From positions 8,667,143-8,731,142 of the forward strand of contig NC_079491.1 of NCBI RefSeq assembly GCF_020520425.1: a stretch of DNA of 64,000 nucleotides, in the 5' to 3' direction. Shown piece by piece: positions 23,600 to 35,187 of this stretch. The stretch's first letter is position 1. The number at the start of each line of letters is the position of its first letter. Under the pieces are notes generated by a model. It did no database searches. It saw only the letters and a program-made list of their open reading frames with translations, and had not been told where the DNA came from. This stretch comes from Spinacia oleracea. Taxonomy: Eukaryota > Streptophyta > Magnoliopsida > Caryophyllales > Amaranthaceae. The translations under genes and the position numbers were made by a program.

Positions 23600-24460
23600 C
23601 TTCACCCGGTTACCAATCTCATTACCATTTTGTTCCTTTTTCCTGCTTAGTAAAGCACTCATACTTCCTATGCCCCTTTTTCTGACAATAGTTGCAGGTC
23701 ACTAATTCTCCTTTGCAGTTCTTGCCAGGGTGATTGTTATTGCACATCTTACAGTGATACACTCTTTCAGGTTGGTTCCTATTGTTGTTCCCCTGATTGT
23801 TCCTTCCTTGAAAATTTTCATTTCCATTCCCATTCCTATTCTCATTCATATTCCTCTTGAAATTCCCTTGGTTTTTCCAGCATTAAACTCTTTTCTTTTC
23901 TCCCCAACAACATTTTTCTTGTCCATTCTGGACTACAGGCCATAAATATGAGCAGCCCCCCCCATACACAATATATAAAGACGTAAAGGTTTCCCCACCT
24001 AATCCTAAGGTGGTCATGCTATAAGTCTGCATAGTATTCAGCTATGGTCATGCTCCCTATGCTAAGGTTTATGAATTCCTAAGCTTTTTGCTTTCTCATA
24101 AAAGGTAGGGTAAAACTTTCCCCTTAAGACAGTAACAATTGAATCCTAATTGAATCTCTCAGCAGCGCTAAGCCTAGCTCTATTTTCTCTCCACCATAAA
24201 TCAGCTTCATCTTTCAAGTACATGACAACTTGACCCACTCTCATGTTCTCAAGACATTTTACATCCCCAAACAGTTTCTCAAACTCTCTAACCTAGTTCT
24301 CTAAAAAAGTAGGATCAACTTGCCCCTTAATTCATGGTGGCTTAACTTTGGCTAGTCTCTCAAACATGTCCCCAGCAGGATCGGGACGCTCAATTCTCTC
24401 CTGGGTTAGCTTTTCCGCCAATAGGCGAATAGCAACAACTAGGTCATTATTGTTGGTCAT
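23600..24460 (-). pseudogene. Gag remnant with zinc knuckle
   Basis: Starts MTNNNDLVVAIRLLAEKLTQ at 24460-24458 and continues through LAKVKPP, then FGDVKCLENMRVGQVVMYLK and DEADLWWRENRARL (capsid region). It ends with an asparagine/glycine-rich linker and the cysteine array CKMCNNNHPGKNC and CNYCQKKGHRKYEC (23622-23849). In-frame stops interrupt the capsid part. Confidence 0.8.
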
Positions 24461-25113
24461 CCTAGAGCGCGACCTGAGATTAATATACTCTACTTTAGGT
24501 ATAAACATCACTTAATAGTATCCTGTACCACGTAATATCGCCTCAACAGACATAATTCACGTAAATCAAACAATCATTTACGAATATGCAACAATTATTT
24601 CAAGGTAATCTCCTTGAACATTCCTGAACGATATTCACATAGGAGACATTCAATTGAGGAACAAGGAACGAAATTCAATCATCACGAATAATAAGGTAGA
24701 ATAAAGGAAGAAAACATTCTTCATCGTGTCCCAAAATGAACTCTTGATCCTTTGAATAATCAATAATCTAACTTTTATTCCTCAAAAGAGTGTGAAGAAT
24801 AATTTCTAAACCGTAATAACGCATTTGTCCTCAAAATACCATAAAGGGGCTATTACATCCTTGAAAAGAATAAAGAATAACTCAAACTCCTATTGCTTTA
24901 ACTTTAAACTGTTTTAGCTTTGCTACTTATTCTTTAAAACATAAAAGAACTAACTAACTTTACAACTTCAAATACTTGTGGCATCTTGCCTATCTGTTCT
25001 TTCCTAGGAAACTTGCGGAGTGAAATCTAGATCTTCAAGATTCGTCGAACTCTTCCTCTAGCTCCCTATCTGAATCACTAGAGATCTCAATGGTAGGCTC
25101 ATGGGCCCCTGGG

Positions 25114-25710
25114 TTAGGGTTTCTCTGCCTCAACACCTACATTCTCATTCTCCACAGCTACATCATTTTCCTCTAGGTCATTATTTACACTTATTCCCAT
25201 AGGTTCTTCTGTAACTGAATCCCCAACATGACTTCCTACGATTTTATCGTCTCTAAACCCACTTTCTGCTGCTTCAATAATGGTGGTCAGAATTTCTGAA
25301 TCATATTTCCATCTACCATCCCAAGTCCCATACTTAGTCAAGTTTGGAGTTCCATTATCAGAATGCATGTCTTTAAACTTTTCCTTGAGTTCTAGGTATG
25401 GAAATTTGTTAGGTAAGCAATTAATGATAGTGGCTGGTATGATATCCTTTCTCATTAAGATAGGTTGCCCTTGAACTTTAGCATAATATTCACATCCAAA
25501 CATGATTTTCTTCACGTAAATATCAGGGGTTTCTATATCAAGTTTCTCGAAGGATCCTATGTTGGTATACTTGGAAAGAAATATTTTATTCCTGAAATAA
25601 ACAATTCCATGTCTCACTAACGATTTTCCAACCAAATCATAAACAAAGTTCAATAACGCAATAAGTTTGGTGGAAGCAAACAATTCTTTATGCACATGTA
25701 AATGTAACAC
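25114..25710 (-). other. Additional open frame between 5' LTR and gag
   Basis: A 198-codon frame is free of stops while all other coding parts of this element are broken. It follows directly on a TAA and opens with GTG, and the first ATG comes about 70 codons in (MFGCEYYAKVQGQPI), so it may be an internal exon or a truncated frame. The C-terminal 50 residues are very acidic (NNDLEENDVAVENENVG). I do not recognise the protein. Its place before gag recalls the extra first ORF of some large plant Gypsy lineages (Ogre), but no similarity is claimed. Confidence 0.4.
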
Positions 25711-26310
25711 TTAAACAATTAGCACACGCACGTACATAACAATCAATTTCTAAAGTTAGCGTTGACTAGCTACTAATGCACATATAATTCTACCTTATAT
25801 GCCCTTCTTATACTACCCATCTCTCATAAACTAAAGCATTGGAATAATTTAAATAACAAGGTAAAAGGACGCTAATATAATAAAATTATAACATAGAATA
25901 TTAATATAAATAAAAAATATAAAATAAATAAAGTAAAATAAATTAAGGAAATGCGTAGCGAATAAATTAGAAAATAAAGTTATTAATTCGAAAAAGATTT
26001 ATATTTTCTAATAACGAATTCTAACTCTTGAAACAACTTAAAAAAATGTACTCATTTTTTTTTTTTTTGAATAATAAATAATAAGAAAAATAAAAATGTC
26101 GAAAGTATCACTTTAACTTTAATAATAATTTGATTTCGAACTTAAATAAGAAATATTATATACTTTCAAACAGGATAAAAGGAAATCGGTCCCCCAAAAA
26201 AAAGTACCAATTTTTGAACACTATAATACGTAGAATCTCGATTTTTAAGAAATTTATTTTAAATAACTAGATAGTTAGGCGCCTAAAATTTATTAAAGTA
26301 AAACCTTAGC

Positions 26311-26323
26311 TTCTAGATACCAC
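26311..26323 (-). other. Primer binding site
   Basis: Two bases inside the 5' LTR (minus strand) the sequence reads GTGGTATCTAGAAGC. The first part matches the usual plant initiator-methionine tRNA site TGGTATCAGAGC; the rest is diverged. It fixes the element's orientation as minus. Confidence 0.65.
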
Positions 26324-26325
26324 TT

Positions 26326-29094
26326 TGTAACACCCCGACAATTCTCTCTTTTCTAAAATAATCTTTTAATATAAAACGTAGAGAATTATCAAGGCATTAT
26401 CGCCCGTGTAAAAACGTAACGGCTTATTCAGAATTTTGCAGCGGAAAACATAAAACTAACTTTTAGGTTCATAAATAATCTATTACATATTAGGTCCAAA
26501 CCAATTAACTGAAATAAGGAAATACGAATAGTACGACAAATTTCAAATCCAAGTTAACAAATTAAATCACTCAAGTAAACAAATAGAACAACAAGCTCTC
26601 TAATCCCGATCCCAATGGTGCATCATCTTCAAACCTGTAGATGGGCAACGCTTATTGATCCTTAGAGACTGCTCACCAAAGATGGGTCATCACAGGATCA
26701 ATAAGGCATAGCCATGATCAACACACACAAACAAAGCACGTAATCAGCAAAGCTGAGTACTACATACTAAAACAACAACAATCCTAGCATGATACTATCA
26801 AACCAACAACCCTAACATGATACTAATAAATATAAGTAAGGACAGACAAAACATAATAATTTGACGATTATACTTGACTAGACTAAGCTAGGCTTAATAA
26901 CCATAATATTATTTTAGTTGAAATAGACAATGGACCGAGTTGACCATCCAGAAGTCTTCACTAAGGAAGACGAGGTACGGGCGCGACTCCGTAACCTCAG
27001 TGACCTGCGATATCGAGGAACGTTTAAATAAAAATAGGACACGGTGATCAATCCGGTCCCAGAAAAGGCCATGGGCTACCACCATGAACCCCAACTCCTG
27101 TTTGTCCGTCACTTCAGACGTGCACAGTCTAAAGCTATTGCTATTCAGTTTCACTTTACATGATTTACAAATTGAGATTCCGTTATGACTCAACCATTAC
27201 ATAAGACAGACAATTCACATTTGTTCACAACTGTTTTTATCTTGGAATTAAGTAAGTGATCATAAAAGCATCAATCAAGACTCATTCCAACTTAACCAAC
27301 CTTTCCTTTAACCATGAGCAACCCTGTATATGGGCATAAAGTTTCAACTTACTAAACAAGGTCCTCCGCCCTTATAAAGTAGTGAAAAGATAGAAAGGGA
27401 ACAACAACCAATTGATCCAACCCAATCATATAGAATAATCTAGTGTTCCCAACCAACATGTTTGTATCAAACATCCATACTAACATGTTACAGTTCTTAT
27501 AGTGCAAAATAAGTTCAATAAGTTTGTCCAACAGTATTAAACATGCACATTCAATATAACCCAGTTCGTCCATAATATCAACATCACCAAGTTCAACAAT
27601 AATATCAACATAACCAAGTTCAACAACAAGATTCAACATGGTTTCATCAATTAGCACACATTCCAAGCACACAGGTATGTACGTACCTTGCATAAACAAC
27701 TAATAGGCCACTTTAACACTTTCAAAAGTCGCCTAAAGAGAATTCTCCGCCTAAAACAACCAACAAGGATTCCCAATCAATTTCTAATCATTCACAACTA
27801 TAATAAAGCATTCTAAATACATCCTAAACATATTTAGAACCTTCCCCAATATCCAAACTTGAATGTTTGATTTCCTAACATCATAATTATTAAATTACTG
27901 ATTGAAATTCGTTGAAAACTCTTCGCAAACATCATACTTTAAATTTTCAGCAATATAACTAATTTCAAACTACTCCCAAAACTTTGAAATCATAAAAACA
28001 ATAACTTTAATAATTTATAATCATTCTACCATGATTTCAAAACTATTAAACCTTTAAAACCTTAAAATTTCATGCTTTAAATAATTAAAATTCAAATTCC
28101 AATTCAATTACATAATCTGAAAATTAATAATTTGATTATGCAAAACATATAATCTGAAATTCATAATTAAATTATAAAACTATAAAATTTAATTCAAGAA
28201 AACATAAATTAAATTAATTAAACATAATTAAAACATTAAATTAGCTTAGGGTTAGGAGTAAACCAAAAAGTGAAGGGAGGAAGAGCTGACGGCGGTTGGT
28301 GCAGCAGCACGGCGATGCCACAGTGGCAGCGCGGCGATGGGTGGTGGCGCAGCAGGGTGACCGAAGGTGGCTGGTGGTGCAAGCAGGAGGAAACGCACGC
28401 AGAGGAGAAAGAAAAGGAGGAGTGTTGATGCTTCGCGAAGGAGAAGGGAAGGGGCCAACGACCGGTGCTGGTTGGTTGGCGGCAGCGACGGGGTGCAGGT
28501 GGCTGTCGCAACAAATGAACACAAGCATTAAGGAGGAGAGAACGAAAGGGAGAAGGAAAACCGAAGGAGAAAAGGAGGAAGAAGAAGTTACCGGCGAGGA
28601 AGGTTGCACGCGACGGAGGAGGAGCGTCTGAGGTGGTTGGCCGGCGGCGTGAGGGACAACAGCAAGGAGGGCGGCGGTGGCTGAAGCAGAGAGAGAGTTT
28701 GCTTGCTTTTCACGTGAATTGGAGGAGAGGAGAGAAGAGGGTTTTTGGCTTTCTTGATTTTACGTGAAGTTGAATTATGGGTTGATAATATGGGTTTTCT
28801 TGTTTTGGGCTTTGTCAATTTGGGCTAGGATTAGAATTGAGTTTGTTTGAATCCAAAACCAGTTAATATTGTTTTCCAAATTCAATCGAACGTGTTTTCG
28901 CAATTCAAATTCTTTTCAACATAAAATTCTAAAATTATTTTTTTGATTTCATAAATCGTTGAAATATTTAGAACGTATAAAAATAAATTACGTTAAATAT
29001 ATATTTATTACTAAACTTCATAAATTCTATTTAATTATAAATAATATACGTTAAAATATATTTAATAAAATTTATAAATTTACGGGGGATTACA
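26326..29094 (-). repeat. LTR (5' LTR of the minus-strand element)
   Basis: Same length and ends as the LTR at 18508-21276. I found no difference by eye, and all six-frame open frames match at an exact offset of 7,818. As the 5' LTR it would hold the promoter. Confidence 0.95.
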
Positions 29095-29357
29095 TTTCTA
29101 AATGAAAACATCGCCCTATTTGTGCTACATCTGACCCGACTTTAGGAACCACCACTTTCTCATACCTTGAACTCATGTCACAAGTACCTACAACCATATA
29201 TCATAATATTACGATCCGTATATATAAACTGATTAACATGTTATAATATAAATTATTATGAGAATAAATTAAGGTAGTAATAAAATATAACACTTACTGT
29301 AAGATAAACAACGAGTAACACTAGCAAAAGAGGCACGACACATGTTTTTCCGGTCAT
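29095..29357 (-). pseudogene. Defensin-like cysteine-rich gene, 5' half (split by retrotransposon)
   Basis: Exon 1 (29357-29298) codes MTGKTCVVPLLLVLLVVYLT, a clear signal peptide, then GTAAGT. Exon 2 starts after TTGTAG near 29187 and codes TCDMSSRYEKVVVPK, then GRCFHLE up to the insertion point at 29095. The mature part continues in frame at 18502. One point is unresolved: exon 1 ends in phase 0, but the exon 2 frame needs one extra base. Either one base was lost at the donor (CAG|GTAAGT to CA|GTAAGT) or the true splice sites differ. Confidence 0.7.
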
Positions 29358-29418
29358 CAATACCTAGTAGTATTTAAAAAAGAAGACCATGGATTATTAG
29401 GTGACATGTGACATCCCA

Positions 29419-29915
29419 TCTTTCCTCTATATTTTTTTATTCAAATTTTCCTTTATTTTTTATGACTTAATTTCTCTTCAATTTCTCCAAAAACAAATGA
29501 AAATAAGTTGAAATTAACAAGTTTAGAATTTGTATTTTAAGTAAGCAGTATGACACCATGTTTGATAGATTAATTTTAATAGATTATGTTTTATACAAAT
29601 TCCAAATTTTACTATGTTATTAATTTTTAATTTGTATCTTATATTTTCTCAAACACACAAAGAACATAAATCAATTTTATTCCGTTATATTTATTTTCTG
29701 CTTAAATTATTATTTACGAGTAATTAATAATACTTCGTAAACAAATTTAATCTCAACCGTTTTGTACCTTATATTTTCTCAAACACACAACGAACATAAA
29801 TCAATTTTATTCCGTTAAAAATATTTTCTGTTTATAAATTATTATTTACGAGTAATTAATAATATTTCGTAAACAGATTTAATCTCAACCGTGCGTTGCA
29901 CGGGTCCTAAGCTAG
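29419..29915 (+). mobile_element. Putative small Helitron
   Basis: The 3' end is convincing: a hairpin CCGTGCGTTGCACGG, then about ten bases, then CTAG (29912-29915) followed by T. The 5' end is a guess, at the A|TCTTTCCTC word near 29419. It contains a 130-bp tandem duplication. Confidence 0.45.
29632..29890. repeat. 130-bp tandem duplication
   Basis: The block starting ATATTTTCTCAAACACACAA at 29641 recurs at 29771 with a few changes. Both copies end in TTTAATCTCAACCG. Confidence 0.85.
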
Positions 29916-30613
29916 TTTCTTTAAAAACTAGATCGAGCTTTTTTTTCTAGAGAACTTTTAAGAAGGATAGAGATTACTATGTATTACGTATTATGTTGTG
30001 AGTATTTGAAGAGTGGAGTACGAGTATATATAACATTGATTTTCAACGTTTTACACCTTGATTTTGTCATAAGTAAATTTCCATATATATTTAATTTATT
30101 CTTAGAGATCACTAATATTATATTTGTGGTTTGTATAACGATCTTTTGGAAAACAAATTGTTTCCTTCCCATTTTGTTTGATACTCTTCTAAACGTTATT
30201 GATTATCTAAGATTTTAATTCTGATAATTATTTGAAGATATTTTGTTTTTTGTAAAGAATAAAAATAAATGAACTTTTTTTTTCTTGAAGGTATTATGAG
30301 CTGATATTTAAAACTGCATTGTTAAAGTATTTTAATTTTAGGGCTTTAAGACTATTCAACACATGTCAAGGCCCGTTTAACAAACATAACCCTATTCCAA
30401 ATAGGACATGAGATTTATCTTGGTTCATTTAAATGATATAATCCCACTAATTTTATTACACCATAAACTCTAATTTACTGGTTCGCTTTTTGTAGATTAA
30501 AAATTTGCGAACAATTACTTGTTTAGTGTTTCATAACTTAACGCCTTTGGTTTTATCGGTTTATTTTTTTAGATTTAAGAATAATTGCAAACAACTTCCT
30601 TTTATTTTACCAA
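29916..30613. other. Gene-free stretch
   Basis: I see no gene. 29985-30275 resembles 49622-49860 (shared words GAAAACAAATTGTT and TTTGAAGATATTTTG or similar), a dispersed repeat of unknown type. Confidence 0.4.
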
Positions 30614-30756
30614 CTAGATTTTAGCACATTCGATGCACGGAGTCTATTAATTGTTAAGTTAAAATCAAACTCCTATATATACCAACTGGAAAAAGCTGAG
30701 AGACTTTCTCCCCAAGTTTTCTCTCGGTGCATGTTAGCTTAACGTGCACCGTAGCC

Positions 30757-32109
30757 ATGGCAAGGAAATCTGGCTCGAAATCTCAAAGCAGCAAGCATGG
30801 AAATGGCAAAGGCAAACCTCGAGGTCCATCATCAGATATACAAGCTTTGAAAACACGCAGTATTGAGGAGGTTATGGGGGTAGAGGCACTGGATTTTGGG
30901 CTCGAGAATGAAATTTTCACGCCAAAATCAGGTTTGCTGCATCTTCAAACTCGATCAGAAGTGAGGCATTCTTTTAATGAGTTTATGGAGGTGATTCATG
31001 GCTCAGCAAATCAGATGAAACAAGGTACTGCTCGATCTAATATGGAAGTGGGTACGATTTCAATTCCTATATTGCAGCAATTTGATGAAGTTGCTGCTAC
31101 TGATAATGCACCTATTTTTGATAATAATGTTGAAATACCTATGAAATTGAATCCAGAACAGATTGTTTCTGATAATGTTGATGTTAGTGAAATTCATAGT
31201 GATGAGAGTAACCCTGTTGAAATTGGTTTTGATGATATTCAAGAGGAGATTGAATTTTGGAGTTCTGTTGTGGTGTGTTACATTGTGGGGGCTAATCCTC
31301 CTATCAATGTCATGGAGGGATTCATTCGAAGGATTTGGAAACAGTTGAATGTTGATAAGGTTGTCATGGTGAGAAAGGGGGTTTTTCTGGTGAGATTTCT
31401 TACTATGGACTCGAGAGATAAGGTGTTGAGAGGACACTATTTCTTTGATAGTAAGCCCCTTATTCTGAAACCTTGGAACTCTGATATGAATATGGATACA
31501 CCAGAACTTCAATCTGTGCCAATTTGGGTGCAATTGAAGCTAAACTTCAAGTATTGGGGGGAAAAGGCTTTGTTTAAGATTGTAGCACAGTTAGGCAAGC
31601 CACTAAGGAGGGATCAGGCCACAATCAGTAGAGATAAACTTTAGTTTGCTAGAGTCATGGTGGATGTACCATTGTCTCAAGAGTTGCCTGATTTTATTTC
31701 TTTCAGAGATGAGAATGGCATTATGGTGAGAGTTGCCATTTTTTATGAATGGAGGCCAACAATTTTCACTAAATGCAAGATGTTTGGTCACCTACAGACT
31801 GAATGCAGACAAGGTCAGAAAAAGATCTGGATTAGGAAAGCTCAACCATCTGTTTCAATCCCAGTTCAATCAACTGAGCAGGGTGATCATGTGGTTAGTC
31901 CTATTGTGGATCAAGAAGGTTTTCAAAGATCTTTGAGACCAATTAGAGTGAGAGTTGGTCTGGAAACTCCAGTTAGAACTTCTAATACTTTTCAGATATT
32001 GGAGGCCTCTTTACTTGATAAGGAGGAACTGGTAGGAGAACAGTATAAAGGGGATGAACAAAGGATAGTGATGCCTGGAGGAGGGAACTCTTCCAACTCT
32101 AATGGATAG
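30757..32109 (+). pseudogene. L1 ORF1 (gag-like RNA-binding protein), one nonsense codon
   Basis: ATG at 30757 opens MARKSGSKSQSSKHGNGKGK, the basic start usual for plant L1 ORF1. A DUF4283-like part follows (FIRRIWKQLNVDKVVMVRKG, GHYFFDSKPLILKPW). A TAG at 31642-31644 interrupts DKL*FARVMVD. The frame then continues open to 32109 with a zinc-knuckle remnant TKCKMFGHLQTEC, where the first cysteine appears replaced by Phe. The end overlaps the ORF2 start by eight bases (ATGGATAG). Confidence 0.85.
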
Positions 32110-35100
32110 AGTTTTAGCTTGGAATGTCAGGGGCCTAAACTCCATTCAGAAACAGAATGAGGTGAATCACTTTATTCAGAAGCATGCAGTGGGCTTGGTG
32201 GGGCTCCTGGAACATAAGGTAAAGCTCTCTAATCTAGGGAAGCTTTATCAGAAAGTTTTTGTAAATTGGTGCTTTACTAGCAACTCTAGCTATCACTCTG
32301 GTGGTAGGATAGTTGTAGCCTGGAAGGCTGGTTGCTTCACAGTTAACATTGTTGCTGCATCCAGTCAGTTTGTTCATTGCCATGTTACTCCTGTAAGTGG
32401 TAGGAAACCCTTTTATTGCACCTTTGTTTATGCTTTTAATGATGCTGGTATGAGACAAGATCTATGGAGGGATTTGTTATTGCTTAACACTCAAGAACCC
32501 TGGATTGTGTGGGGGGATTTCAACTGTGTTATGGCATTAGATGAGAGAATTGGAGCTCCTGTCAGACATAGGGATATTGTGGATGTGAGAAACTGTATGC
32601 ATGCTTGTGGTATGGAGGACATCAAGTGTGTGGGTAATCTTTTCACCTGGAACAACAAGCAACAAGGTAACAACAGAGTTTTTTCAAAAATTGATAGATT
32701 TATGGCTAATCAAGCTTGGCAAACTTGCTTTCCTGTTGCTGAGGTATGTTTTATGCCAGAAGGACTTTTTGATCACTCTCCCGGTCTTCTTTCTGTGTTT
32801 CCCAGAGATGATGGAGGGAAGAAACCATTTAAGTATTTTACTATGTGGAAGTCCTCAAATGTGTTTTCTGACATTGTCCAGCAGGCTTGGAATACTCAGT
32901 TTATTGGCACTAAAATGTTCATTTTGATTAATAAACTGAAAAGAGTTAAACTGGCTCTTAAAGAGTTGAATAAAGTAGGTTTTACAGATATTCAAGCAGC
33001 AGATTTGAGAGCTTATCAGACTATGGTGAGTGCACAAACTGCAATGCATAATAATCCTTCTGATCAAAGTTTTGCAGATGCAGAGTTGATTGCAATTCAG
33101 GAGTATAAGGAGAAACATAATGCTTATTTGGCTTTCCTCAGTCAGAAAGCAAAATTGTCTTGGATTAAAGATGGAGATGAGAATACTTCTCTTTTTCATC
33201 AGAGTATCAAGACTAGAAAAGTTCAGAACCAAGTGTGTAGCATTTATGATATGCAAGGAGAATGGAAAGATACAGCTGATGGGGTGTCCAAAGCTTTTTT
33301 GGATTATTATAAAATGCTCCTAGGTAGTACTTCTGATAACAGAACACCAGTTAACAAGGAGGTGGTGCAGCAGGGGCCAGTCTGTTTGGATCATCATAAA
33401 GCTATACTCAATGCTCCTTATACAGCAGATGAAGTTAAGAAGGCTCTTTTCTCTATTCCAGGTATTAAAGCTCCTGGTCCAGATGGTTTTGGCTCTTATT
33501 TTTACAAAGATGCTTGGCATATTGTTGGGGATGAAGTCATTGCAGCCATTCTTGATATGTTACAACAAGGAAGAATCTTGAAGGAGGTGAACCACACTGT
33601 GATTACTCTTATCCCCAAGACTAAATGTCCAAAGGATGTGAGTGAGTTCAGGCCAATTTCTTGCTGCAAAACCATTTATAAGTGCATAACAAAAGTTTTG
33701 TGTGGGAGATTAAGACAAGTTCTTCCTGATCTTATCATGGAAAATCAAGGAGGTTTTGTTCATGGGAGATACATAGTTCATAATATTATGGTTGTGCAAG
33801 ATTTAGTCAGGCATTATGGGAGGAAAGGGGTTAAGCCTAGCTGCCTTATGAAGATTGATCTTCAAAAAGCCTATGATACTGTTGATTGGCAGTTCTTACA
33901 GGAGATGCTGGTTCTTTTGGACTTCCCAAAGCAGTTTGTTGATATGGTTATGCAATGTGTTACTACTCCCATGTTTTCTTTGATGCTGAATGGTTCTATG
34001 CATGGGTTTTTTAAATCCAAGAGAGGTTTGAGGCAAGGAGACCCTATCTCTCCTCTGTTATTTGTCATTTGCATGGAATATTTGTCTAGAATTCTGAATA
34101 GAGTGAGCTCTATGCATCAGTTCCAGTTTCATCCAAGGTGTAAGGGGATTGGTCTTAATCACTTATGTTTTGCTGATGATCTGATTATCTATAGCAAGGG
34201 AGATTATCAGTCTATTTACTTGTTGCTTCAAGCTTTCAAGTTGTTTTCTGATACTTCTGGCTTAAAGGCAAATCAACAAAAGTCTTCTATCTACTGTCAT
34301 GGCATGCATTAATCTGAAATTCAGAGGGTAGTAGATGTTTCTGGTTTTTCTAGAAGTATGTTGCCATTCAAATATTTGGGGGTCCCTATATGTTCTAAGA
34401 AGATCTCTGTGGCTCAGTGTGCTCATTTGGTGGATAAGATGATCACTAGGATAAAAATTTGGAGTTCTAGGAATTTGTCCTATACAGCAAGAATGCAGCT
34501 TGTTAATTCAGTTTTACTGAGTTTGCACATGTATTGGGCACAAATTTATGTGCTTCCAAAAGGTGTTCTTCAAGATATAGTGAAGATCTGCAGAGCCTTC
34601 CTATGGAGTGGCCATGCTTTCAGTCATAAACCAAGCAACATAGCTTGGGATAAAGTCTGTAGTGACAAGCACACTGGGGGGTTGGGGTTTAGAGATGTTC
34701 AGAAGTGGAATATTGCCTTTATGGGGAAATATGTTTGGGCTTTAGTCAAGAAGCAGGATAATGTGTGGATTAGGTGGATTAATTCAGTCTACTTAAAGGA
34801 TGGGGATTGGTGGGAGTATCATCCTGGTTCTACTGCTAGCTGGTACTGGAAGCAAGTGTGCAATACAAAGGAGCAGCTCAAACAGTTCTTTACTTGTGCA
34901 GATTTTGAGAACATGCCTCATTATTCAGTGAAACAAGTGTATGAGAAACTCCTAGGGGACAAGCCAAGGGTGCATTGGGGCAAAATGGTTTGGAATAGGC
35001 TGAATGTTCCAAAACATAGATTCATTTGCTGGTTGGCTGTTCAATCAAAGCTCCAGACTACAGACAAACTAGCAAAGATAGGCATTAGTCAATCTGCTAG

Positions 35101-35187
35101 TTGCTTGATTTGTGGCTTGGATGATGAGACTCATCAGCATCTCTTTTTTCAGTGCCAGTATAGTAAACAAATTATTATAGCAGTACA

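Larger units (their letters stand above)
18508..29094 (-). mobile_element. Ty3/Gypsy-type LTR retrotransposon, full length, coding-dead
   Basis: A 10,587-bp element with direct LTRs of 2,769 bp (18508-21276 and 26326-29094) and a 5-bp duplication TTTCT (18503-18507, 29095-29099). It runs on the minus strand. The PBS-like TGGTATC lies next to the right-hand LTR and a purine-rich AAGAGGGGTAGAT next to the left-hand LTR. Domain order gag, protease, RT, RNase H, integrase is Ty3/Gypsy. All domains carry stops or frameshifts, and part of RNase H and integrase is deleted. The LTRs look identical, so insertion is recent. The enzymes were presumably supplied in trans. It interrupts a defensin-like gene in sense with that gene. 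Confidence 0.95.

Noticed and set aside
25280-25474. Plus-strand frame opposite the extra ORF of the retrotransposon
   Set aside because: Shadow of the longer minus-strand frame.
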